Part shown: one piece after another, positions 57,428 through 64,000 of the stretch
Numbering within the stretch: the stretch's first letter is position 1
How the letters are laid out: each line of letters starts with the position of its first letter
Assembly (NCBI GenBank): GCA_036501425.1
Contig: DASYAI010000046.1
Span: forward strand, 8,282 to 72,281
Length of the DNA: 64,000 bases
Reading direction: 5' to 3'
DNA from: DATKRB01 sp036501425
Lineage (GTDB): Bacteria; Actinomycetota; Acidimicrobiia; Acidimicrobiales; RAAP-2
Position numbers and translations under genes: made by a program
Notes under the pieces: model-generated
What the model was told of the DNA's origin: nothing
The model's database searches: none
What the model saw: the letters and a program-made list of their open reading frames with translations, nothing else

Positions 57428-58345
57428 TCAGGAATCGAAGTCGGCGCCGGTCGAGACCGGAGGCTCGATGCCCCAGCGGCGCATCCCCTCCTCCATGCGG
57501 GCGATCACCGTGTTGAGCACGGCCACCCTCCCGAAGCGCTTCTGCTCGGCCGGGATCACGTCCCAGGGCGCCAGCGGCTGGCTCGTCTCCGCGAGCATGT
57601 CCTCGACCGCGGCCTCGTAGGCGACCCGCTTCTCGCGGTTGCGCCAGTCCTCGTCGGTCAGCTTCCACGCCTTGAGCGGGTCCTCCCGGCGGGCCCGGAA
57701 CCGCTCGAGCTGCTCGTCGTGGGAGATGTGCAGCCACAGCTTGATGAGGATCATCCCTTCGGCCGCCAGGGACCGCTCGACCGAGCTGATCTCGTCATAG
57801 GCGCGCCGCCACTGCACCTCGGAAGCCAGGCCCTCGACCCGCTCCACGAGCACCCGGCCGTACCAGCTCCGGTCCAGCACCGCCATGCCGCCCCACCCGG
57901 GGAGGACCGGGAAGAACCGCCACAAGAAGTGGTGGCGCAGCTCGTCGGGCGTCGGTGCCCCGAACTGGGTGACCCGCACGTGACGGGGGTCGAGCCGGGC
58001 GATCAGCCGCTTGATGGCGCCGCCCTTGCCGGCGGCGTCCCAGCCCTCGAACACCACGCACACCGGCGGCCCCAGCCGGCCTTCGCCGAGCTGGCCCCCG
58101 TTGACCAGGCGCAGGTGGAGCAGCCGGCGTTGGGCGGCGCTCAGCAGCTGGGTCTCCTCGTCGCGCGAGAGCCGGCCCGAAAGGTCGACCGCCCCGAGCC
58201 GCGCCCGAGGCCGGGGGATCGTCGACGTGCCGGGGTCGTCGGGCGGAGCCGGCACCGGCTGAGGAGCCCGACCCCTCGGCGGGGCGTGAACTTTCGGCGG
58301 AGCCGGGTTGTCCGGCCGAGGCTGGTGGCCCGGGGACACCGTCAC
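57428..58345 (-). CDS. ppk2: Polyphosphate kinase 2 (PPK2)
   Basis: 305 residues. Walker A FEGWDAAGKGGAIKRL (100-115), GAPTPDELRHHFLWRFFPVLPGWGGMAVLDRSWYGRVLVERVEG with the lid and Walker B (DRSWYGR 158-164), WKLTDEDWRNREKR. It transfers phosphate between polyphosphate and nucleotides; class (ADP or AMP/GDP preference) is not decidable here. The first 50 residues are disordered. GTG overlaps the methylase stop (GTGA). Polyphosphate use fits stress or energy shortage. Confidence 0.94.
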   Translation of the reverse strand: MTVSPGHQPRPDNPAPPKVHAPPRGRAPQPVPAPPDDPGTSTIPRPRARLGAVDLSGRLSRDEETQLLSAAQRRLLHLRLVNGGQLGEGRLGPPVCVVFEGWDAAGKGGAIKRLIARLDPRHVRVTQFGAPTPDELRHHFLWRFFPVLPGWGGMAVLDRSWYGRVLVERVEGLASEVQWRRAYDEISSVERSLAAEGMILIKLWLHISHDEQLERFRARREDPLKAWKLTDEDWRNREKRVAYEAAVEDMLAETSQPLAPWDVIPAEQKRFGRVAVLNTVIARMEEGMRRWGIEPPVSTGADFDS

Positions 58346-59448
58346 CGCAGGACCGCCGTCGCCAGCTCCGGTCCTCGCAACGCTCGACGGATCCGGTCGG
58401 CCGGACCGGCCAGCACCACCAGCTCGCGGTTGAACAGGTGCGAGACCCGGCCCACCTTGCGACCGGCAGGATCGTGGATACCGATCCGGGCGCCGACGTA
58501 GCGCGCCGACTCGAAGCCCAGGGTCACCACCCGCTCGAACCGCCCGCACATCTCCTCGAGCTGGTGGCGGTCCACCCATGCCTCGTCGTTGTAGGACAGG
58601 GCGAGCACCTCGCAGTCGATCCTCTGCACCACCTCGCGCAGGGCGCCGGGCATGGTGCGCTTTGAATTGAAGACGCTCTTGGTCGACGGGTCCCGCGCGT
58701 CCACCCGCTTGCACGCTACCCCGTAGTGGTCCGGGGCATCCCAGGCCACCAGGGTCTCCCAGACGTGGTAGTTGGTGAAGTAGCGGTGCTGGTTGTAGGG
58801 CGGGTCGAGGTACGCCAGGTCGAACGGCCCCAGGCCGGCCGCCAACGACAGCGCGTCGCCCCGCACCGCCCGTCCGGTGCCCGCCAGCAGGTCGGGCACC
58901 CGTAGCTCGATGGGGGCGTAGGAGCGCGGTGCCCATCGCTTCACGTACGCCATCTGGACGCCGGTGGTCGAGTCCACCCGGTCGGCCGCCTCGATCAAGC
59001 TGGTCAGGAGGAGCGGGTGCAGCGGGGAGCCGGCGAAGTCGGCCTCGATGGCGCCGCGCATGGCGTCGATGCGCTCGCCGTTGAACGGCTGGAAGAACCG
59101 CGAGGCGGTGCAGAAGGTCGCGGTCACGTACCCCGCTTCGCCGGGCAGCGCCTGCAGGTAGGCCAGCGCTTCGACCAGCTCCCGCCGGTCCACCTCGTCG
59201 GCATCCGTCTCGACGTAGCACCGCGCGAACACCTCGGCGTACCGAGCCACGTCGACCGCGGTCACCGCCAGCCCCCGACCCTTGAACGCCTGGGCGACCC
59301 GGGTGGTGCCGGTGAACAGGTCGAGGGCGCTGCGGGCGCCGACGGCGGCGGCCAGGTCCCCCAGCAACGGGACGAGCCGCCGTTTGGAGCCGATGTACTT
59401 GATCACCGGTGGGCCGCCGGCTGGGTCATCCGGTGTCGGCCCGGACAC
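58342..59448 (-). CDS. D12-class N6-adenine DNA methyltransferase (orphan)
   Basis: 368 residues. KYIGSKRRLVPLL is the Dam-like N-terminal motif X, DLFTGTTRVAQAFK (43-56) binds SAM and DPPYN (215-219) is catalytic motif IV. About 150 residues between them form the target-recognition region. No restriction enzyme, specificity subunit or mismatch-repair gene is adjacent; it sits between aquaporin and PPK2 genes in one transcription direction. It may mark the chromosome or be a solitary phage-defence or regulatory methylase. Recognition site unknown. Confidence 0.9.
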   Translation of the reverse strand: MSGPTPDDPAGGPPVIKYIGSKRRLVPLLGDLAAAVGARSALDLFTGTTRVAQAFKGRGLAVTAVDVARYAEVFARCYVETDADEVDRRELVEALAYLQALPGEAGYVTATFCTASRFFQPFNGERIDAMRGAIEADFAGSPLHPLLLTSLIEAADRVDSTTGVQMAYVKRWAPRSYAPIELRVPDLLAGTGRAVRGDALSLAAGLGPFDLAYLDPPYNQHRYFTNYHVWETLVAWDAPDHYGVACKRVDARDPSTKSVFNSKRTMPGALREVVQRIDCEVLALSYNDEAWVDRHQLEEMCGRFERVVTLGFESARYVGARIGIHDPAGRKVGRVSHLFNRELVVLAGPADRIRRALRGPELATAVLR

Positions 59449-59462
59449 CGGTGGCCCACGGC

Positions 59463-60245
59463 TCAGCCCCGGGCGGGGTCGGCGTTGCCGGTGCCGGCCG
59501 CTTCAGCGGTGGAGGGATCGAGGGTCAGCACCGGCTCGGGGGCCGCGGCCGGGTAGATCAGCCAGTGCAGGCCGGCGGCGACGATGGCGCCGACCAGCGG
59601 TGCGACGATGAACAGCCACACCTGGCTGAGTGGGGTGCCGCCCAGGACCAGGGCCGGCCCCAGGCTCCGGGCGGGGTTGACCGACGTGCCGGTCAACGGG
59701 ATGCCGACCAGGTGGACGACGGTGAGGGACAGGCCGATCACCACGCCGGCGGTCGCCGCGTTGGCGATCTTGCTGGTGACCCCGAGGACGACGAAGACGA
59801 ACAGCGCCGTCAGGACGACCTCGGCCAGAAAGGCCCCGCCCCCTCCGAGATGCACGAGCGATGCGGTGCCGTAGCCGTCGGCACCCAGACCCTGCACGCT
59901 GCGGTGGTAGAGCGGCGACTGGCCGAGGACGGCCCACAGCAGCAGGGCGCCCAGGATGCCGCCGACGATCTGGGCAACCACGTAGGCGATCGCCTCGAGC
60001 GGCGGGATCCTGCGGGTGAGCACGGCGCCGAGCGTCACGGCCGGGTTCACGTGGGCGCCCGAGATCGGCCCCAGCACGTAGACCAGTGCCAGCAGGGTCA
60101 GCCCGAAGGCGAGCGCGGTGGCGACCACGCCGGCGGCCACGCTGCCCCCGTCGAAATGGAAGCCGAACGAGAGGGTCGCCACCCCCACCGCGAAGAACAC
60201 CAGCAGCGCCGTTCCCAGCAGTTCGGAGAGCAACTTGCGGACCAT
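59463..60245 (-). CDS. aqpZ: Aquaporin Z-like water channel
   Basis: 260 residues, six helices. Both NPA boxes are present (67-69 in HVNPAVT, 190-192 in SVNPARS). The aromatic/arginine filter F47, H178, T187, R193 has exactly the spacing of E. coli AqpZ, so water and not glycerol is predicted. A 35-residue acidic tail follows. It opens an operon with the methylase (14-base gap) and PPK2; AGGGGGTG precedes the ATG. Confidence 0.94.
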   Translation of the reverse strand: MVRKLLSELLGTALLVFFAVGVATLSFGFHFDGGSVAAGVVATALAFGLTLLALVYVLGPISGAHVNPAVTLGAVLTRRIPPLEAIAYVVAQIVGGILGALLLWAVLGQSPLYHRSVQGLGADGYGTASLVHLGGGGAFLAEVVLTALFVFVVLGVTSKIANAATAGVVIGLSLTVVHLVGIPLTGTSVNPARSLGPALVLGGTPLSQVWLFIVAPLVGAIVAAGLHWLIYPAAAPEPVLTLDPSTAEAAGTGNADPARG

Positions 60246-60434
60246 GTCGACACCCCCTGTGCCTACCGACCAGCCCGGCCCGGCTCGCTCGACCGCGCCG
60301 GGGACCGGTCTTCTACCTGCTCGTGGTGTTCGAGCTGCCGAGGGTGACGTTACCGCCGGGCCCGCCGACGGGCAGGGATCCCGGGTCCGCTCGACGGCCC
60401 TTGGCTACGCTTCGGACCGGCCGAGGAGGGTCCC

Positions 60435-61196
60435 ATGTACGACAAGGTTCACGGCACCGTGCTGCCGGTGCTCGAGATCGGGCTCGATCCGGGGGAGTCG
60501 GTGATCTCCGAAGTGGGCGAGTTCTCCTGGATGACCGACACCATCCAGATCGCCACCGGGACTGGTGGGGGAGTGGGGGGAAAGGGACTGCTCGGCGCCA
60601 TGAAGCGGGTGGCGGGCGGCAGCAGCTTCCTCTTCAACACCTTCACCGCCCAGGGCGGTGCCGGGATGGTGTCCTTCGCCGCCAAGCTGCCCGGGCACAT
60701 CCTTCCGGTCGACGTCCAGCCGGGCGCCGAGCTGCTGGCCCACCGGCGCGGCTTCATGGCCGCCACGCCGGGGATCGAGGTCGGGGCCGGCTTCCAGCAG
60801 TCGTTCCGGGGTGGGATCTTCGGCGGCGAGGGCTTCGTCCTCCAGCGGATCGGCGGTACCGGCCGGGCCTGGGTGGAGCTGTCGGGAGAGGTGCTCACCT
60901 TCGATCTCCAACCGGGCCAGAGCATGCGGGCGCATCCGGGTCACGTCGGCCTGTTTCAGGCGTCGGTCCGCTTCGAGGTCCAGCGGGTGCCCGGGCTGGC
61001 CAACCGTTACCTGGGCGACGACGGTCACCACTTCGTCGTGCTGACCGGCCCGGGGCGCATCTGGCTCCAGTCGATGCCCTTGCCCATCCTGGCCGGATCC
61101 CTCGCGCCCTACCTGGGCGACGGCGGGCACCCGATGGAGGCCGGCGCGGCAGGCGGCGCTGCGGCCAGCGTGCTCGGCAGCCTGTTCGGCAAGTAG
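60435..61196 (+). CDS. AIM24 / TIGR00266-family protein
   Basis: 253 residues. LEIGLDPGESVISEVGEFSWMTDTIQI, LLGAMKRVAGGSSFLFNTFTA and GFVLQRIGGTGRAWVELSGEVLTFDLQPGQSMRAHPGHVGLFQASV are the repeated beta-prism of the AIM24 family, found from bacteria to mitochondria with poorly known function, often linked to membranes and stress. GAGGAGGG lies 6 bases before the ATG; a TACGCT box stands about 20 bases further up. Upstream 60246-60434 is otherwise empty. Confidence 0.9.
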   Translation: MYDKVHGTVLPVLEIGLDPGESVISEVGEFSWMTDTIQIATGTGGGVGGKGLLGAMKRVAGGSSFLFNTFTAQGGAGMVSFAAKLPGHILPVDVQPGAELLAHRRGFMAATPGIEVGAGFQQSFRGGIFGGEGFVLQRIGGTGRAWVELSGEVLTFDLQPGQSMRAHPGHVGLFQASVRFEVQRVPGLANRYLGDDGHHFVVLTGPGRIWLQSMPLPILAGSLAPYLGDGGHPMEAGAAGGAAASVLGSLFGK

Positions 61197-61228
61197 CGCA
61201 GGTAGCGCAGGTAGCGGAGGTAGCGCTC
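61193..61228. repeat. 9-bp tandem repeat between convergent genes
   Basis: Four 9-base units GTAGCGCAG/GTAGCGGAG/GTAGCGCTC from 61193 to 61228. They contain the stop codon of the AIM24 gene and reach the stop of the ABC-F gene, so both 3' ends are inside the repeat. Confidence 0.68.
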
Positions 61229-62825
61229 AGCGCATCTCGACGTCTTCGAGGTAGTCCTCGCTCCAGTGGGTGAAGCGCTCCTCGGGGAGCCGCAGGCAGT
61301 AGGAGGGGTCGAGGGCCTCGACGAAGGCCCGGTCGTGGCTCACCGCCACGATCGTGCCCGACCAACCCGACAGCATGGAGCCGACGGCCAGCACCGAGCT
61401 CGGGTCGAGGTTGTTGGTCGGCTCGTCGAGGAGCAGCACGTTGGCCTGCCCGGCCGCCAGCATGGCGAGGCCGAGCTTGGCCCGCTCCCCGCCCGAAAGG
61501 GTCCCGGGGAGCTGGGTGGCGGCTTTGCTGGTCAACCCGAACGACCCGAGCAGGGCCCGCCGATCGGTCTCCTTCACCAGCACGGTGTCGCTCAGGTTGT
61601 CGAGCGCCGTCCGCTGCGGGTCGATCTGCTGGTGCTCCTGGGCGAAGTAGCCGACCGTGACGTTGGCGCCCAGGGTGACCGATCCCGTGGTCGGTTCCTG
61701 CACCCCGGCCAGGCAGCGGAGCAGGCTGGACTTGCCGGCGCCGTTGCGGCCGATGATCACGATGCGGTCGCCCCGGCCGGCCCGGAAGCCCACGTCGCGC
61801 AGGACAGGGGGACCGCCGTAGCGCACCGACAGGCTCTCCACCGTCACCGGGACGTCCCCGGAGCGGACCGGCACAGGCAGCCGGAACTTGCTCACCCGCT
61901 CGCGGGCGAACACCTCGGTGCGGTTGTCGGCCAGTCGCTCGACCCGCCGGTCGATCGACTTGGCGACCCGGGCCCGGCGGTTGGTCGACCCGCGCATCGA
62001 GTCGGCCAGGGTCGAAAGGCGGCCGATCTCGCGTTGCTCGACCTTGGCCGCCTTCTCCCGCCGTTCCTGGTCCGCCCCGAGCTGGGTCCGGTAGCTCGAG
62101 TAGGTGCCCTTGTACTCGTGGAGCCGCCCGTCCGCCAGGTGCAGGACCTTGGTGAGGGAGCGGTCCAGGAGGTCGAGGTCGTGGCTGATCACCAGGATCG
62201 CCCCGCCGAACTGCTCCAGCTCGTCCATGAGCCACCGTTTGGCCGGCAGGTCGAGGTGGTTGGTGGGCTCGTCGAGGAGCATCATGTCGGGTCGCTGGAA
62301 CAGGATCCGGACCAGGTCCAGCCGGCGCCGCTGACCGCCCGACAGCCCCTCGATGTCCTCGAACAGCAGCTCCTGGCGCAGGCCCAGGCCGTCCGCCAGC
62401 CTCGCCATGATGGACTCGGCCTCGTAGCCGCCGCTGGTGCGGTACTGCTCCTCGAGGTCGGAGAACAGCTCGATGTTCTCCGCCGTCGGGTCCTTCGCCA
62501 TCTGGCTGCGGGCCTGGTCGAGGGCGTCGTCGAGCACGTCGAGCCCCCGTCCCGAAAGGACGTGGGAGAACCCGCTCGGATCGAGCCCGAGGCCCTTGGG
62601 CTCGGGGACCTGGGGCAGGTACCCGACCGTCCCGGTCACCCGGATGTTGCCGGTGTGGCGCACGGCCCGGGAGGGTTCGCCCACCACGAGCGACATGAAC
62701 GTGGACTTGCCGGTGCCGTTGCGTCCGACGAGGCCTACCTTCTCGCCGTCGCCCACGACGAAGGAGGCGTCCTTCAGGAGGGTACGGCTGCCGATCTCGA
62801 TGTTGAGCGAGGAGCCGACGATCAC
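61227..62825 (-). CDS. ABC-F family ATPase
   Basis: 532 residues, two ATP-binding cassettes without membrane domains. Walker A GRNGTGKST and GRNGAGKSS, signatures LSGGQRRRL and LSGGERAKL, Walker B LLDEPTNHLDL and LLDEPTNNLDP, joined by a charged linker (RREKAAKVEQREIGRLSTLADSMR). It acts on ribosomes (translation factor or antibiotic resistance type); the tail lacks a clear ARE extension, so a housekeeping EttA/Uup-like role is more likely. GTG start, TAGCCT 8 bases upstream. Confidence 0.93.
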   Translation of the reverse strand: MIVGSSLNIEIGSRTLLKDASFVVGDGEKVGLVGRNGTGKSTFMSLVVGEPSRAVRHTGNIRVTGTVGYLPQVPEPKGLGLDPSGFSHVLSGRGLDVLDDALDQARSQMAKDPTAENIELFSDLEEQYRTSGGYEAESIMARLADGLGLRQELLFEDIEGLSGGQRRRLDLVRILFQRPDMMLLDEPTNHLDLPAKRWLMDELEQFGGAILVISHDLDLLDRSLTKVLHLADGRLHEYKGTYSSYRTQLGADQERREKAAKVEQREIGRLSTLADSMRGSTNRRARVAKSIDRRVERLADNRTEVFARERVSKFRLPVPVRSGDVPVTVESLSVRYGGPPVLRDVGFRAGRGDRIVIIGRNGAGKSSLLRCLAGVQEPTTGSVTLGANVTVGYFAQEHQQIDPQRTALDNLSDTVLVKETDRRALLGSFGLTSKAATQLPGTLSGGERAKLGLAMLAAGQANVLLLDEPTNNLDPSSVLAVGSMLSGWSGTIVAVSHDRAFVEALDPSYCLRLPEERFTHWSEDYLEDVEMR

Positions 62826-62862
62826 TCGAGCCGAGGCTAGTGCCCCTCGGGGGAGGCGCCGG

Positions 62863-63792
62863 TCAGCTCGAGAAGACGAACTCCTCGATCAGCGCCGCCA
62901 GCTCGACCGGGGAGTCGCCCTGGATGCTGTGCCCGGCCTCGTCGAAGTGCTCGATGCGGGCCGAGGGCACCCGGCGCCGCAGCTCGGCCTCGTCGTCGTC
63001 ACGTAGTACCGAGTCGGGCCGCATGCCCCGGGCGAGCAGCAAGGGTACCGACAGGGACTCCGCCGCCTCCCAGAGCTCGGTGTAGATCGGACCGTCGGCC
63101 GGCCGCTCCGGTCGGCTCGCCGTGCCCGAGCGGTGCCGGGCCCAGCGCCAGACCCACGATCCGTCCTCCTGCTGCTCGGCGTTGTGCAGGATGCCCCGGC
63201 GCAGGGACGACAGGGACCGGTTCGGATTGAACTTCGACGTCCGCTCGAGCAGGTCCTCGAGGCTCGGGAAGCTGGGCGGCCCGTTCGTGAAGTCCCCGAT
63301 GTGCTTGGCCCGGTCGCCCTTCAGGCCGGGCAGCACGTCGACGAGCACCGCCTTGCGGACGACATCGGGCGCGTACCGGGCCAACGAGAGCGTGGTGAGT
63401 CCGCCGAGCGACATGCCGATCACGGCGGCGGCGTTGGGCGCGAGCTCCCGCACCGCTTTGGCGACGTCGACCGCGTTGCCGTCGGTGTTCAGCTGGCCCT
63501 CGGGGTGGTCACCGGGCCCGTCGGAGTGCCCATGGCCGGGTAGATCGATCGCCACCAGGGGCCGCCCGAGGGCCAGGGCCACCGTGTCCCAGGTGTGGGC
63601 GTTCTGGGACCCTCCGTGGAGGAGGACGAGCTGGGGGTCGTCGTCGGCCCACACCAACGCGCTGATCCGGCGCCCGGGGTCGACCTCGACGAAGGTTCGG
63701 CGGACCACCGGCGGGCCGCCGAAGGCGATCCCGTGCTCCTCGGCGTTCTCGTGGAACAGCCCGAACTCGTCGTACTCGATCCGCTCGGCCAC
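62863..63792 (-). CDS. Alpha/beta-hydrolase
   Basis: 309 residues. LVLLHGGSQNAHTWDTVALAL (oxyanion HG), nucleophile in GMSLGG, acid in ARGMRPDSV region and histidine in FDEAGHSIQGD. N-terminal 30 residues precede the core. Substrates could be esters, epoxides or acyl thioesters. GGGAGAGGGGG lies before the GTG. Confidence 0.9.
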   Translation of the reverse strand: MAERIEYDEFGLFHENAEEHGIAFGGPPVVRRTFVEVDPGRRISALVWADDDPQLVLLHGGSQNAHTWDTVALALGRPLVAIDLPGHGHSDGPGDHPEGQLNTDGNAVDVAKAVRELAPNAAAVIGMSLGGLTTLSLARYAPDVVRKAVLVDVLPGLKGDRAKHIGDFTNGPPSFPSLEDLLERTSKFNPNRSLSSLRRGILHNAEQQEDGSWVWRWARHRSGTASRPERPADGPIYTELWEAAESLSVPLLLARGMRPDSVLRDDDEAELRRRVPSARIEHFDEAGHSIQGDSPVELAALIEEFVFSS

Positions 63793-63905
63793 TGGTGCCC
63801 CCTCTCCCTGCCCCCCGACGCAACGACCCTAGCCGGACTGATCGCCGGCCCCCGCCCCCCACCCCCGGTGCCGCCCCCGCGTGGCCCGGAGAGCGGAGCG
63901 GGTAC

Positions 63906-63911
63906 TACGAT
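63906..63911 (+). promoter_or_regulatory. -10 box, leaderless amidohydrolase gene
   Basis: TACGAT, 7 bases before the ATG at 63919. Confidence 0.42.
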
Positions 63912-63918
63912 TCCGGGC

Positions 63919-64000
63919 ATGCTCGCAGACGACATCCAGATCATCTCGGTCGACGACCACGTGGTGGAGCCGCCCAACGTGTGGCAGGACCACCTGCCGG
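63919..64000 (+). CDS. Amidohydrolase (PF04909-type), N-terminal fragment
   Basis: 27 visible residues: MLADDIQIISVDDHVVEPPN then VWQDHLP, cut by the window end. 'IISVDDHVVEPPxxW' is the usual start of actinobacterial amidohydrolase-2 metal-dependent hydrolases/decarboxylases (TIM barrel); the DxH would bind zinc. Nothing further can be said. Confidence 0.8.
   Translation, partial: MLADDIQIISVDDHVVEPPNVWQDHLP

Noticed and set aside
61227..62825. Antibiotic-resistance ABC-F protein
   Set aside because: The sequence shows no extended interdomain antibiotic-resistance loop that I can recognise, and the context is housekeeping, so a general ribosome-associated role is favoured.
61266..62840. 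Open frame of 524 codons opposite the ABC-F gene
   Set aside because: Minus strand carries two complete ATP cassettes; the plus-strand frame is low-complexity shadow.
1..64000. tRNA, rRNA, insertion sequence, prophage or integrase
   Set aside because: No cloverleaf-like or T-loop segments, no transposase or integrase motifs and no long terminal inverted repeats were noticed in reading; a covariance-model scan would settle the RNA question.

Overview
This is a very GC-rich, densely coded actinobacterial chromosome segment. The gene content (F420 biosynthesis, a PimA-like glycosyltransferase, BTAD, WhiB-type neighbourhood genes, BsaP next to biotin synthase, leaderless promoters, many GTG starts) suggests a deep-branching actinobacterium, possibly Acidimicrobiia. 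That class assignment is inference. Both window edges cut genes: a Phd/YefM-type antitoxin at the left and an amidohydrolase at the right. I saw no rRNA, tRNA, IS element or CRISPR array.

Layout. 0-4.6 kb: nitroreductase, cystathionine beta-synthase plus cystathionine gamma-synthase/lyase, and aldo/keto reductase. 4.6-8.3 kb: a tightly coupled redox operon (Ser/Thr-rich membrane stalk protein, ApbE flavin transferase, ferric-reductase-like membrane protein, NuoF-like flavoprotein, [3Fe-4S]-type ferredoxin). 8.3-15 kb: COG4705 membrane protein, PimA-like glycosyltransferase, a PLDc_N/SHOCT protein, a PilZ protein, GlsB/YeaQ-type membrane protein, a second nitroreductase, SDR and GNAT. 15-20 kb: a GH18 chitinase-like protein with two carbohydrate-binding modules, overlapping a processive GT2 synthase fused to a degenerate EAL domain. 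This looks like a c-di-GMP-linked exopolysaccharide module. 20-26 kb: flavin reductase, anti-sigma-type ATPase, trehalose-6-phosphate synthase, small stress-type proteins, STAS protein, BTAD protein.

26-51 kb resembles the conserved actinobacterial fbiAB/manB/manA neighbourhood: sugar nucleotidyltransferase, epimerases, CofE and CofD, three tandem GT-B glycosyltransferases, a 1124-residue GT2 membrane protein, a DUF5719-type protein, FtsH, CPBP protease, a 944-residue membrane protein, phosphomannomutase, a Trm112-like protein and an SIS-domain phosphosugar isomerase. No whiB gene is visible between them. 51-64 kb: YgjP-type metallopeptidase, an archaeal-type riboflavin synthase, bioD-bsaP-bioB, acyl-CoA dehydrogenase, acyl desaturase, an aquaporin / DNA-adenine methylase / PPK2 operon, an AIM24 protein, an ABC-F ATPase and an alpha/beta hydrolase.

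How it works together. Flavin and deazaflavin supply (riboflavin synthase, CofD/CofE) matches the many flavin or F420-type oxidoreductases and the ApbE operon. Mannose activation (phosphomannomutase, isomerase, nucleotidyltransferase) feeds the glycosyltransferases and cell-envelope glycans. PilZ and EAL domains point to c-di-GMP control, although no GGDEF cyclase lies here. Two expression habits recur: a TANNNT -10 box 6-7 bases before the start codon (leaderless mRNAs), and GTGA or TTGA stop/start overlaps inside operons. Short in-frame tandem repeats, often 24 or 9 bases long, recur across unrelated genes.
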